Assembly: GCA_003481775.1 (NCBI GenBank)
Contig: QULU01000053.1
Location: forward strand, 1 to 22,814
Length of the DNA stretch: 22,814 nucleotides
From: Clostridiaceae bacterium OM02-2AC
GTDB lineage: Bacteria; Bacillota_I; Bacilli_A; Erysipelotrichales; Erysipelotrichaceae
Direction: 5' to 3'
The notes under the pieces are model-generated. The model saw nothing but the letters and a program-made list of their open reading frames with translations, did not search any database and was not told where the DNA came from. The position numbers and the translations under genes are program-made. Of this stretch, positions 6,603 through 16,900 are shown piece by piece. Numbering within the stretch: the first letter of the stretch is position 1; each line of letters begins with the position of its first letter.

Positions 6603-9600
6603 GTGAGATTAACGGTAGATGATATTAAGCGACAGACAAAAAGTGAAACAAAGCTGATCAAGGCCAGAAAGGTGCAGCAGGAGAACCTGATCAGAAAAAT
6701 ATATATAGCAAAAACACAGAGTGAGTACCATGTGGAGGCCCGGATGGAGACTCTGAGCGGGAAGTTTTATGCGACACTGCAGTTTACATTAAATGCGGAG
6801 AGTGACGTGGATTATTATTTCTGCAGCTGCAAACGTACGAAAATATGTGAGCATCTGCTGGCAGTGCTGTACCAGATTCATGATCTGCAGCCGGAGAAGT
6901 TTCCATATTCCTATGAAAGAAAAGCGGAGGAAAGCATGACACAGCAGCCCGCTGTACAGCTTCCCCAGCTTCAGCAGAAGCCGGCACCGCCGAAGAAAGA
7001 GACGCAGAGGTCTTGGACAGAAAAGGAAGCGTCCCCTGTGAAAAAGGGAAAATTACAGATGGAAATCCGGAAGGAGCATCAGAATATCGAGGCGATGGTG
7101 AAGGAGAATACCCGCCGCAGGGAGCTGATGAAGCAGTTTGCGACCTCCAGCCATATTCTACAGGAGAGCAAGGTCTATTATCAGGAGCTGCAAAACCGTG
7201 AGCATGTGGAAAAGGTGCATCTGTTTGTGGAGGCTGAGGTCACTGATCAGCAGCATATGTATATTGCATTGAAAATCGGGGATCGGAAATGGTATACCAT
7301 TAGCAGTCTTTCGGATTTCTTTGAACGCCTTGCCCAGCAGACCTATGCACAATATGGTATGTCTCTGGCATTTACCCATTCCATCAGCCGCTTTGACGAG
7401 GATAGTCAGGAGCTGATCCGTTTCTTAAAAAATTGCTTTTATGAGGGGAAGACACTGGTATCCAATCCCAGTGTGATGGAAATTCCTCCGCTGTATATGG
7501 ATGAGTTTTATGAGCTGCTGGGACGCCTTCCACAGCGGTATCGCAACATTCAGATGAAGGATAAGCGGCAGCTGCTGGACATCCGCGTAAAGAGCGAGGA
7601 GGATTTTGTTCTGCTTACCTTCCGTAACTGGTCGCTGCTGAAAAGCGGTATTCGGGGACGGCATCATTTGTATCGGATGCAGGATGATACGCTGTACCGC
7701 TATCGTTTTGATGAACAGGGAAAGTGCCTGGAGCTGATCGATTCCCTGAGTGAACAGCAGCTGTATGTGCGAAATGAGGAATTTGCGGATTTCTATAAAT
7801 ATGTCCTAAGTGAAATCCGTGATTATGCAAATATGTATGGAATTGCGAAGTATGCCTATACGCTGGAACCGATCGGTCTGGAGCTGTATGGGGATATCGA
7901 TGAGCTTGGCCGGGTGTATTTCCAGCTGGATGTTCTATATGAGGATGAGCGGATACCGGGCTTTCAGAATACACAGGAATATCTGCCTCTGCGCCAGGAG
8001 ATTGTGGAGAATTTCATAAGACAGTATGCGGACATCATTCAACCGGAGGAGCATTGCGCACTGTTTCATGATGTGAGTGAAACCCTGCTGGAGTTTATGC
8101 GGGACGGGCTTCCGTTTCTATCTGGATATTGTGAGATTTTTGTCAGTGATGTATTGAAGAATATGAATAAGAAGCATGTGGTTAATCTGCAGGCAGGACT
8201 GCGCCTTGCAGGCAACCTTCTGGAAATCGATCTGCACAGCCGCGATATTCAGAAGGAGGAGCTGCTGGATGTGCTGCGTGCCTATCGCAGGAAGAAGCAT
8301 TTCTATCGCTTGAAGAACGGAAAGCTGCTGAATCTGAAGAGTGATCAGCTGGAGGAGCTGGACACGATGATGCAGGAATTCCATATCGAGGACGCACAGC
8401 TGCAGCAGAATTGCATACAGCTGCCGGGCTATCGGCTGTTTATGCTGGATGCGTTTACGAAGGGCAGTGACTCTATCGCCTTCCATAAAGAGGATGTCTT
8501 ACAGAATATACTGAATTCCTTCCAGCAGATCAGTACACAGGATATTGAAATCCCGCAGCGCTATAATGAGCTTTTACGTGATTATCAGAAGGATGGCTTT
8601 CGCTGGCTGAAGCTGATGCACCGGTATGGCTTCGGGGGCATTTTGGCAGATGATATGGGACTTGGAAAAACACTGCAGGTCATCGCTTTTCTGGAAAGTG
8701 AAAAGCAGGAGGGGCGTACCAGTATTGTCATTGTTCCAAGCAGTGTGCTGTATAACTGGGAGGATGAGGTGTGCAAGTTCGCAAGTGATCTGAAGGTTTG
8801 CTGTATCACAGGCTCTCAGGCAAAACGGGAGGAGCTGATCCGCGGCAGTATGGATATGGATCTGTTGATTACCTCCTATGATTATCTGAAGAGGGATATC
8901 GGGTATTATGAAAATCGGACGTTCTTTTATAAAATACTGGATGAGGCACAGTATATCAAAAATCAGAGGACGATGAATGCGACGAGCACGAAGCGGCTGA
9001 AGAGCCATCATGCACTGGCTTTGACAGGTACACCGATTGAAAATTCACTGGCTGAGCTGTGGAGTATTTTTGATTTTCTGATGCCGGGCTACCTGTTTGA
9101 TTACCGCTATTTCTCCCACCATTTCGAGAAGGATATCGTTCTTGGAAAGCATAAGGAGAAGCAGGAGCAGCTGAAGAAAATGGTACAGCCGTTTATTCTG
9201 CGAAGAGTGAAGAAGGAGGTGCTGAGCGAGCTGCCGGAAAAGACGGAAACAACACTCAGTATCGCTTTTGATGAGGCAGAGGAAACGATGTACATGGCGA
9301 ATCTTGCACAGGTCAACAAGGAGCTGCAGCAGGAGCTGGATCTGGTGAAGACCAATCGGTTCCAGGTCTTGGGCATGCTGATGCGTTTACGGCAGATTTG
9401 CTGTGATCCGCGTCTTGTGTATGATGAGGTAACCCAGCCCTCCAGTAAGCTGAAGGCCTGTATGGAGCTGGTGAGCTCTCTTGTGGAGAATGATAAGTCC
9501 GTACTGCTGTTTTCCAATTTTACCTCCATGCTGGATCTGATTCAGGTCGAGCTGCAGCATCTGCATATACCGTATTTCCGGATGGATGGAAGTACGGGCA

Positions 9601-9959
9601 AGGAGGAGCGCCGGGAGCTTGTGCAGAAGTTTCAGGATAAGGAAAAGAAGGTGTTCCTTATCTCGTTGAAGTCCGGCGGTACCGGTATCAACCTGACAGC
9701 GGCGGAGGCGGTGATTCATTATGATTCATGGTGGAATGTTTCGGCGGAGAATCAGGCGAGTGACCGGGCATATCGTATCGGTCAGAATTCCCGTGTGCAG
9801 GTGTATAAGCTGATCATGCGCAATACGGTGGAGGAGCGCATCCAGCATTTACAGCAGATGAAAAAGGAGCTTGCGGATATTTTCGTGGAAGAGAATGAGG
9901 CGAATATCATGCGGATGGATAAGGATCAGATTCTGGAGCTGTTGAAGGTGAATGGCTGA
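6603..9959 (+). CDS. SNF2-family DEAD/H helicase with SWIM zinc finger
   Basis: This 1118-aa protein is a bacterial Swi2/Snf2 ATPase, a DNA translocase that remodels protein-DNA complexes. Domain order: SWIM zinc finger with Cys74-x-Cys76-x5-Cys82-x-His84; a long middle region (about 160-640) of the bacterial SNF2-associated type; then the two RecA-like lobes. Motif I is DDMGLGKT with Lys689, motif II is DEAQ at 780-783, ALTGTPIENS is motif III, and the C-terminal lobe ends with SGGTGINLTAA and the arginine-finger motif QASDRAYRIGQ near 1050. Start is GTG at 6603 behind AAAGGG at 6589-6594. Length and domains are normal for Firmicutes; its cellular role is not established here. Confidence 0.92.
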   Translation: MRLTVDDIKRQTKSETKLIKARKVQQENLIRKIYIAKTQSEYHVEARMETLSGKFYATLQFTLNAESDVDYYFCSCKRTKICEHLLAVLYQIHDLQPEKFPYSYERKAEESMTQQPAVQLPQLQQKPAPPKKETQRSWTEKEASPVKKGKLQMEIRKEHQNIEAMVKENTRRRELMKQFATSSHILQESKVYYQELQNREHVEKVHLFVEAEVTDQQHMYIALKIGDRKWYTISSLSDFFERLAQQTYAQYGMSLAFTHSISRFDEDSQELIRFLKNCFYEGKTLVSNPSVMEIPPLYMDEFYELLGRLPQRYRNIQMKDKRQLLDIRVKSEEDFVLLTFRNWSLLKSGIRGRHHLYRMQDDTLYRYRFDEQGKCLELIDSLSEQQLYVRNEEFADFYKYVLSEIRDYANMYGIAKYAYTLEPIGLELYGDIDELGRVYFQLDVLYEDERIPGFQNTQEYLPLRQEIVENFIRQYADIIQPEEHCALFHDVSETLLEFMRDGLPFLSGYCEIFVSDVLKNMNKKHVVNLQAGLRLAGNLLEIDLHSRDIQKEELLDVLRAYRRKKHFYRLKNGKLLNLKSDQLEELDTMMQEFHIEDAQLQQNCIQLPGYRLFMLDAFTKGSDSIAFHKEDVLQNILNSFQQISTQDIEIPQRYNELLRDYQKDGFRWLKLMHRYGFGGILADDMGLGKTLQVIAFLESEKQEGRTSIVIVPSSVLYNWEDEVCKFASDLKVCCITGSQAKREELIRGSMDMDLLITSYDYLKRDIGYYENRTFFYKILDEAQYIKNQRTMNATSTKRLKSHHALALTGTPIENSLAELWSIFDFLMPGYLFDYRYFSHHFEKDIVLGKHKEKQEQLKKMVQPFILRRVKKEVLSELPEKTETTLSIAFDEAEETMYMANLAQVNKELQQELDLVKTNRFQVLGMLMRLRQICCDPRLVYDEVTQPSSKLKACMELVSSLVENDKSVLLFSNFTSMLDLIQVELQHLHIPYFRMDGSTGKEERRELVQKFQDKEKKVFLISLKSGGTGINLTAAEAVIHYDSWWNVSAENQASDRAYRIGQNSRVQVYKLIMRNTVEERIQHLQQMKKELADIFVEENEANIMRMDKDQILELLKVNG

Positions 9960-10087
9960 ATGCGGAGAGCTAATGTATCTGCGTGGGGATAAAGGGAGAG
10001 CGTCTTTAATGTCAGTATTCAGGGGTGTTCCTGCACGGGGGAGGAATTTTTGGATGCTTTGATTTATGTTTGTATTATATAGAAAAG

Positions 10088-10129
10088 GAGAATTCAAATT
10101 TCTGAGCAGTGTTTGAATTCTCTTTTTTT
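10088..10129. terminator. bidirectional terminator between the SNF2 and recombinase genes
   Basis: An 11-bp perfect stem (GAGAATTCAAA at 10088-10098 with TTTGAATTCTC at 10112-10122) is followed by seven T at 10123-10129, an excellent terminator for the forward SNF2 gene. On the reverse strand the same stem is followed by CTTTTCT, so it can also end the convergent recombinase transcript. The remaining bases of the 9960-10169 gap hold no gene. Confidence 0.85.
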
Positions 10130-10169
10130 CTGTTTGGTTTTCTAAAAGAAAGGGGTAGCCCGTGTACAA

Positions 10170-11099
10170 TCAGCTCTGGTTGATGAAGTTCCTTGGATTT
10201 TTATGGTACAGGATTTCCTTTTGCTTGTTGGAGCTGATGTGGGTGTAAATCTGCGTGGTGGTGATGGAGCTGTGTCCGAGGATATGCTGGATGTAGCGGA
10301 TATCGACATCTTCCTCCAACAGCTGTGTGGCGAAGGTATGGCGAAACATATGGGGCGTCAGATGCTGGGGGATTTTCAGAGCTTTCTCATAGCGGGCAAT
10401 CAACAGCCGCACGGATTGCTCGGAGAGTGGATTACCGAGCTTGTTGATGAAGAAAAAGCCGCTGGATTCAATTTCCTTTTGGAACATGGACCGATAGGAG
10501 TAGAGGATTTTCAATACATCCGGATTGCCGATTTGCAGAATGCGCTCCTTTGATCCTTTTCCATAGATGCGGACATACTGCTCCCGCAGGTTGATTTCTT
10601 CATCTCTGACATGGCAGAGCTCGGAGACTCTCATGCCGGTGGAGAAGAGAAGCTCCATGACGGCGGCATTGCGAATACATACCTTGCGCTGGTAGCTGGT
10701 TTTACAGTCCTTCATTTCATCATATATGCGGTTGAAGATGGAGGAAAGGTGTGTGTTTGGTATAGTTCTGGGCAGTAGCCGGGGTTCCCGAAAGGTGGTA
10801 CGCAGACGGCTCATGGGATTGATTTCCATCAGATCATGAAAAACAAGATAGGAGAACAGGGCGTTGATGCTGGCAATCTTGCGTTTTATGGTTTTGGGTT
10901 TCTGGTATGTCTTGTGCAGATGCAAAATATAGGCATGGAGAGATTCCTTTTGTACATCGTATGCATAGCGTTCCATGAAAGATAAAAACTGCTTCAGATC
11001 GATCTGATAGGCCTTTAGTGTGTGGGCGTTCAGCTCCTTTGCGATACTGCATTCCTGCAAATACTGGTCTACAATTTCTTTGGTTAAGATATAGTTCAT
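10170..11099 (-). CDS. tyrosine site-specific recombinase (XerC/D type)
   Basis: This is a 309-aa, full-length phage-integrase-family enzyme. It has an N-terminal SAM-like core-binding domain (to about residue 95) and a catalytic domain with the complete set: Arg157 in STGMRVSEL, Lys181 in GKGSKER, His250-x-x-Arg253 in HMFRHTF, His276 in LGHSS and the nucleophile Tyr285 in TTQIYTH. The start at 11099 is preferred over the GTG at 11108 because GAGGTG lies 6 nt before it. It is a single gene on the reverse strand, divergent from the dgt operon. It could be the chromosomal Xer enzyme or the recombinase of the adjacent island; sequence alone does not decide. Confidence 0.88.
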   Translation of the reverse strand: MNYILTKEIVDQYLQECSIAKELNAHTLKAYQIDLKQFLSFMERYAYDVQKESLHAYILHLHKTYQKPKTIKRKIASINALFSYLVFHDLMEINPMSRLRTTFREPRLLPRTIPNTHLSSIFNRIYDEMKDCKTSYQRKVCIRNAAVMELLFSTGMRVSELCHVRDEEINLREQYVRIYGKGSKERILQIGNPDVLKILYSYRSMFQKEIESSGFFFINKLGNPLSEQSVRLLIARYEKALKIPQHLTPHMFRHTFATQLLEEDVDIRYIQHILGHSSITTTQIYTHISSNKQKEILYHKNPRNFINQS

Positions 11100-11118
11100 G
11101 TTTTTCACCTCAAGGTTT

Positions 11119-11147
11119 ATGCTAGTTTATATGGAAAAATATGTAAA
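11119..11147 (-). promoter_or_regulatory. possible promoter of the recombinase gene
   Basis: On the reverse strand TTTACA (complement of 11142-11147) and TAGCAT (complement of 11119-11124) are 17 bp apart. The -10 match is only 4 of 6. The predicted start lies very close to the ribosome-binding site, so this is tentative; TATAAA (complement of about 11127-11132) is an alternative -10. Confidence 0.35.
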
Positions 11148-11461
11148 TATATAATGATTGGAAAATAATGGGAATGATAAAATACATCGGCAAAGAATCG
11201 TGAAGGTATGAGAAGCTGGAGGGCACGTAAAAGAGAGGCGTTGGAATTGTGTTTTTCAATAATATGAACAAAATGAATTCCATGAATATTAGGATTTGTG
11301 AATTAGTAGGTAAATATATAAGAAAAAAACATAAAAAAAGAACGAGAATTTTTACATGGTTAGCTGATTCTATTGTATAATAAAGAAAAAGAGTGGGGAA
11401 AATACGGGGGCTTTTTGTCGTATTCTCTTTTCAAGAACAGTATCAGGGAAAGCGAGGCAAT
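11148..11461. other. divergent intergenic region between recombinase and dgt genes
   Basis: About 310 AT-rich bases separate the divergent recombinase and dgt genes. Only very short open frames occur (for example 18 codons beginning near 11208) and none has protein-like features. No copy of the 26-bp palindrome and no other clear recombination site was seen here. The dgt promoter lies at its right end. Confidence 0.5.
11351..11381 (+). promoter_or_regulatory. promoter of the dgt-sir2-STAND operon
   Basis: A perfect -10 TATAAT lies at 11376-11381. The best -35 is TTTACA at 11351-11356 (19-bp spacer) or TTACAT at 11352-11357 (18 bp). The spacing is longer than optimal, so activity may be low or factor-dependent. 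The predicted start is near 11388, about 74 nt before the dgt ATG. Confidence 0.55.
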
Positions 11462-12913
11462 ATGAAGTGGGAAGCATTATTATCAGATAAACGTTTGGCG
11501 GAGATTCCATTGGAAGACTTTGATAAAGATTTACGGGACGAATTTGAAAAGGATCAGCAAACGGTGATCCAGAGTGCAGCTTTTCGAAGACTTCAGGATA
11601 AGACACAGGTTTTTCCATTGGACAAAAATGATTTTGTAAGAACTCGGCTCACACATTCTTTGGAAACGGCATTTACAGCCAAGCAGCTGGCGAATTTGAC
11701 ACGAAAGCGGTTAGAAAAATATAACAGGGTTTCTATGCATGAAATAGAATCAATGCCGGATATTCTGTTCTGTGCAGGTCTACTGCATGATATCGGGAAT
11801 CCGCCGTTTGGTCATTTTGGAGAAACGATAATAAGGGACTGGTTTCGCAATCACTTAAAAGAGCTTATGTATGGAGAAACATCTGTATACAGCCTATTGA
11901 GTGAGCAGCAGCGAATGGATTTGGAGAATTTTGAAGGAAATGCACAGGCACTTCGTTCCATACTAAAGCTGCCATTCTCAGATTGTGAATTTGGTATGAA
12001 TCTTACAGCTGCAGTTATAAACACTTTGATTAAATATCCATGCTGTTCCAATGAAATTGATGAAAAAGCAGAAAATATCCAATATCATAAGATGGGTTAT
12101 TTTCAGGCTGATGAGGAATTGGTACAAAGGATATGCAGGGAGACCGGAACTTTGGCTGATGGAAGCTATGTACGTCACCCGTTAACTTTTTTACTGGAAG
12201 CTGCTGATGATATATCCTACGGCGTGGCAGATGTAGAGGATTCCTTTAAGAAAGGGTTGTTCAGCTACCATCAGTTAAGGAAGAAAATCGCAGATAAAAT
12301 ACCGGAATATGATAAACATGATAAGTATCATTATGTAAAGGAAGCACAGAAGAAGCTGACAGAGCTTTATGATAAAGGGCGGGAAGTATGCAGTACTGTG
12401 AAAGAGGCAGAGATGTATGCTGTCCAAAACTGGCTGCAATACATAAAAGGATGGCTGATGTGGTGTGCAGCCTTTTCGTTCAGCATCAATTATACGGCCA
12501 TTATGAAGGGAGAATATCACAAGGAGCTACTGGAGGATACCTATCATGAGAAGACGTTGGAAATCTTAAAAGAAACGGCAAAGGAGTATGCGTTTACACA
12601 TACGAGCATTATGAAGCTGGAAATTTCTGCTCATAAGCTCCTGAACTCCCTGTTGGATAAATTTGTTCCTGCGATTATATATTTTGACTGCAAGGGCACT
12701 GACTTCAAACAGCAGAAAATAGACAAGAAGGTTACAAGTCTGCTATCTTCGAATCACGTCGCAAATTACCGGAAAGAAGTTTCAAAGCTTGAAGGTGAAT
12801 ATTCACAACGCGATGCATTATATCTACGGCTGTTACTGGTCACTGATTTTTTAAGTGGTATGACAGATACGTATGCAAAAACATTATATCATGAACTGGA
12901 TGCGATAGATTAA
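11462..12913 (+). CDS. dgt: dGTP triphosphohydrolase (HD superfamily)
   Basis: This 483-aa HD-domain dNTP triphosphohydrolase is predicted to cleave dGTP (or other dNTPs) to deoxynucleoside and triphosphate. Metal-site residues are visible: His65 in RTRLTHSLET, His109-Asp110 in LLHDIGNPPFGHFGE, and a late Asp in LLEAADDISYGVADVEDS (Asp249/250). The conserved NFEGNAQALR is at about 156-165. The ATG at 11462 fits the family N terminus; a GTG 23 codons earlier adds a non-homologous stretch. dGTPases are both housekeeping and known anti-phage nucleotide-depletion enzymes. The 13-bp gap to the SIR2-like gene favours a defence role here (inference). Confidence 0.88.
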   Translation: MKWEALLSDKRLAEIPLEDFDKDLRDEFEKDQQTVIQSAAFRRLQDKTQVFPLDKNDFVRTRLTHSLETAFTAKQLANLTRKRLEKYNRVSMHEIESMPDILFCAGLLHDIGNPPFGHFGETIIRDWFRNHLKELMYGETSVYSLLSEQQRMDLENFEGNAQALRSILKLPFSDCEFGMNLTAAVINTLIKYPCCSNEIDEKAENIQYHKMGYFQADEELVQRICRETGTLADGSYVRHPLTFLLEAADDISYGVADVEDSFKKGLFSYHQLRKKIADKIPEYDKHDKYHYVKEAQKKLTELYDKGREVCSTVKEAEMYAVQNWLQYIKGWLMWCAAFSFSINYTAIMKGEYHKELLEDTYHEKTLEILKETAKEYAFTHTSIMKLEISAHKLLNSLLDKFVPAIIYFDCKGTDFKQQKIDKKVTSLLSSNHVANYRKEVSKLEGEYSQRDALYLRLLLVTDFLSGMTDTYAKTLYHELDAID

Positions 12914-12926
12914 GGGGGAAAGCGGA

Positions 12927-13889
12927 GTGAAAAGTGTGTTCATTATAGGGAACGGATTCAATTGCTTTTTCAGTGCGTATTTGAATAATCCGTTGTATAA
13001 AGAAGAGATTATGGAAAAGCTCTATGACGCGTTTCCCAATAAATGGCTTAGTACGATATGGTATAAGGAGACAAAAAGGCTGTTAAATGAGTATTGCCAT
13101 CTGCTGGATGACATAAAGATAGCAGATGCAAGTGTGAACGGTGAGTTTCTTTTGTCAAGACTGGCGAATCTTTGTTCCAAGGTGGAAGCGGAAGAGATAT
13201 TGGAGCAGCTGGAAAAGGCTATTTCAGATAAAATAAAAATGAATATGCAGAATTTGATTAGTGATAATGAGAAAACCAGTGTACCGAAAACGATGCGGAC
13301 GATATCGAAGTTAAAGCATACGGATAAAAACTCTTTTAATAAAATGAATTGCTTCTCTGGCTGTCTATTTCGGGAAATGCAGGAGACAGGGTATGAACGG
13401 GTTACGTGCTATACCACGAACTATGATAAGATTACAAATGAGTTTTTCGATATTAAGGATAATGGAATCACCATTGATATGGAGATAATAGCACTGCATG
13501 GAGATTATGAAGCGCCGGAAATTATATGTAGTTCGCCTGAAAACAAGGAGCATAAAGTGGATCCAGATATATTGGAACAGTTTGAAGCAGATATCATGGA
13601 GGCGGATTCTATTGTGCTGTTCGGCTTGGGGCTGTTTTCGGATCCGCATTTGCTAAAGCGGCTCAATATGGTGAAAAACAAACAGATTATTATTATAGAT
13701 GCAGACTGTGCGTCCTATTTAAAGAAGCGAAGTCATGCAGCAGTTTTACAGATCGGCTTTGATTACCTGTATCAAAATGAAATTAGATTTATTGACACAC
13801 TGGATTTTCAGGTGAATAAACAGAAGGTGAGTAAACCGGTTCAGACACCGGAGGAATTATATGATGCATTGATTGCATTATTTAAATAA
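12927..13889 (+). CDS. SIR2-like (AbiH-related) NADase domain protein
   Basis: This 320-aa protein carries the defence-type SIR2 fold signature: nucleotide-binding FIIGNGFN at residues 5-12, YTTNYD at 162-167 (Asn165, Asp167), the catalytic-type His191 in ALHGD, and a GLGLFSDPHL segment at 233-242. Such domains in anti-phage proteins hydrolyse NAD+ and cause abortive infection. The IIGNGF start also resembles the AbiH family. No membrane segment or sensor domain is evident, so activation may come from a partner, plausibly the STAND protein downstream. The GTG start at 12927 has AGGGGG at 12913-12918 and lies 13 bp after dgt. Confidence 0.8.
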   Translation: MKSVFIIGNGFNCFFSAYLNNPLYKEEIMEKLYDAFPNKWLSTIWYKETKRLLNEYCHLLDDIKIADASVNGEFLLSRLANLCSKVEAEEILEQLEKAISDKIKMNMQNLISDNEKTSVPKTMRTISKLKHTDKNSFNKMNCFSGCLFREMQETGYERVTCYTTNYDKITNEFFDIKDNGITIDMEIIALHGDYEAPEIICSSPENKEHKVDPDILEQFEADIMEADSIVLFGLGLFSDPHLLKRLNMVKNKQIIIIDADCASYLKKRSHAAVLQIGFDYLYQNEIRFIDTLDFQVNKQKVSKPVQTPEELYDALIALFK

Positions 13890-13896
13890 GGAAACT

Positions 13897-13922
13897 ATAA
13901 AGGATAATATAGGATTATCCTT
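13897..13922 (+). repeat. 26-bp palindromic repeat, copy 1
   Basis: A 9-bp perfect inverted repeat (AAGGATAAT at 13900-13908 and ATTATCCTT at 13914-13922) flanks the 5-nt spacer ATAGG; three further bases (ATA) precede it. The entire 26 bp recurs without mismatch on the opposite strand at 19251-19276. It lies in the 68-bp gap between the SIR2-like and STAND genes, 35 nt before the STAND ATG. It has no T-run, so it is not a normal terminator. It may be a recombination site, an operator, or an RNA hairpin. Confidence 0.9.
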
Positions 13923-13957
13923 AAAAAGAGTAAGACGAAAGCTATATAAGGAGCTGT

Positions 13958-16900
13958 ATGAAATTCATAGAAGATAAAGTATGGACAGAAATTCTAAATT
14001 ATTTTTATAAGAAACAATATGGTAGCATAAAGGGAAATATTAAAGGTGTTCAGTTTGAAGCGTTGGTTGCATTTTTGCTTAAACTGTTATTTGATGAATA
14101 TGAAATTGAATTTCATCCTACGAAGGCCTCGCATGATGGTAGTAAAGATTTTTGGGCAATTGATGATCTGCAAGAGCTTTGGTGGGCGGAATGTAAAAAC
14201 TATACACAAAATATTGCATTGAAAGAATTAGCTCCAACCCTGGTCATGGCTGAACTAAATGATGTACAGCATTTGCTTTTCTTTAGTTATTCAAACCTAA
14301 ATAAAAATCTCAAGCGTCATATAGGACGATATGCATTTGAACACAAAAAAGAAGTTTTCATTTACGAGAATGAGACAATAGAGGAACTCCTATTCACAAA
14401 TTATAAAGAAATGCTTTCAGATTTTCTGGGTCAACAGGTTAAAGCAGATTTTCATCACTCCGTAGAAATAGATTTTTATAATGAAAAAAATCCAAAACTG
14501 ATAGATAAGAAACGATTTAACGGGTATTATGAAATCATGGATTTAGCTGTGGGTGAAGTGTATAATTTGAATGTTATCGCAGAAAATAAGCATAAATTCA
14601 ATTCCTGTACTATTAAAATAACCATTGATGAATCAGAAGATAATTATTATTTTGAGTTTCTATCACAGGACAAGGCTTTACGTAATAAGATAACGCGTAC
14701 TATTGAATTAAAACCTAATCAAATCGTATTATGTAAATTTAAAGTACGTTTAATAAAATATAGGGAAAGGCTAAAGCTTCCACGCTTATGTACGGAAGTA
14801 TGCCTGAACGGTGTGCAGGAAGCAAAAGCAAAAGCTGATTCTGTGGCATATCCTTGTGAATGGAATAGAAACAATGTACTTATAGGGAAGCATTATGAGG
14901 ATCTCATAAATATATTTACACATGAGTGTATAAATAATTCCCCAATGTCCGGATTCCTGGTATATGGTGGCGGTGGTACCGGAAAAACAAGAATATTACA
15001 GGAATGCGATGCAGTTTTAACAAAAAATGATTATCATATCCTAAATTTTATAGGCTTTGATAAAAATAGTTCTTGGAAGGATGTTGTGCGTGAAATCACC
15101 TATAGCGCTTTTGCGATTTCGGAAGACCTTGCATTTCATCTCATGTGTGAAACTGACGATATCGTTATACCGAGTCTTGATGATAATATCAAAGAAGAAA
15201 TTGTAGCATTTTTTAAATTATTAAATAAGAAAGAATTCGCATTTGAAGAATTGCATCGGTATCTTAAAATAATCTTTGGAAAATTATCACAGGGCAGATA
15301 TGCTGTAATCATTGATAATATGCAATCTTATGCGGTAGAAATTATTGATTTCTTCAAAGAAATGATACAGTATATGATCCAGCATCAGCAATCCTCACAT
15401 ATTGTCTTACTTATCTCTATCAATACGAGTCTTGTATTTGATGATCGATACCTTGATTTTATCGGGGAATTTAGCAGAATTGATTTTCTCTGCAGGAAAA
15501 TTGATGGATTTCAAAATGAAAAACAGGCCATCGCATATTTAAAAACTATTTTGTGCTTGGATGATTATCCTTTAAATCTTCCTGTATTAAGAAAGATTCT
15601 TGCCAGTACGTCGTTAAAGCCAAAATATATTCAGCAGCTTGCCAATCACTTAATCATATCAGATTGCATAGAATTTAAAAATCAGCATGGAATTATCAAC
15701 AAATCAGAAAATCTGGAAGCGAGTTTACGATCTATTCCAGATGATTATGAAAGATTATTCAGTTCGAGTTATCATATGATATTGGATAAATATGTACTAT
15801 GGAAGTCAGATATCTATGATTTTATTTCCTTACTTCATCTTTTTTCCACAATGGATGAATCATTATTAGATATATTAAATGTAGACAGAAAGATTGTTCA
15901 GGCCTTAGTCAGGCACGGGGTCATTAAAAATGAAGGTGACAATAGGAACAAATGCTATGCATTTGAACACGATCTAATTGAATCCTGTTTAAGTACGGAT
16001 ATCTATCCAGATCTGCTGAAAAATGCGATGAAATATTTAGAGTCCTATCAAGGCCTTTTTCATACGATTCTAAGAGATAAACAGGTTCCTATTCTGCTTT
16101 ATAAGCTTTCTCATCGTATGTATGCAGGCAGTGAGCTTATAACTATAAACAAACATAAAATACTTTATACTATACCAAATAAATTTATACTTAATTTTCA
16201 TACGTATTTGCTCGATAATTTCATAAATAAAAAAGATGAAATGGAATTGAATGTTTTTATTAAGGAAGTGTCTGAATGCTGTAAATATGTTAGAGATCAT
16301 ATCAGTGAGTTAAGTGCAGAATATTTATTCGATAAAGCCTTTTCACATGTGTTTGATATAGTTTCAAATGAAAAAAACATTCTCCGTGAGCAATTCTCAT
16401 TCATCATACATCACTGTGAGAATAAAATTAGATTGGCAAAAGCCGATTTATCCAGGAAAATATATACTTTATATTATGAAAGATTGGAAACTTGTTTATT
16501 AAATCATTGCGATATGGTAAGAGAAATTGAATATGCCAAAGCTTATCTTGAAAATCGAATTTTTGTATGTGGTAAATTAGAGGGTGATTCATTCAAGTAT
16601 GTTGCTAATCTCGAAAATTCGATGATGACAGCGATAGCATGGCAATTTCATGATATATTTTTTGAAAACTGTTTTGATGCTGCTAATTTGTTTTTTATGA
16701 ATAATGAAGATCTGAAACAAGGAATAGAATTATTGAAATGGGGCTTCAGAAGCTTTGAGTTATTGCCTGCTCATACAGCAGCGAAGTTTAAAGTTAACTA
16801 TTATTCGAAGCTTATTCTCTATCAATTGATTACGCAGCAATTTGAGGATGCCATCAAAACAGCGAATGAAGCATTGTCCTATATAAAAGATAACGAAATC

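Noticed and set aside
10203..10553. 116-aa forward open frame opposite the recombinase gene
   Set aside because: It is a shadow of the tyrosine recombinase, whose five catalytic motifs are all on the reverse strand; no ribosome-binding site precedes it.
13900..13922. Palindrome copy 1 as an intrinsic terminator between the SIR2-like and STAND genes
   Set aside because: The stem is AT-rich and followed by an A-run rather than T on the forward strand, and the exact second copy in a divergent promoter region does not fit a terminator role.
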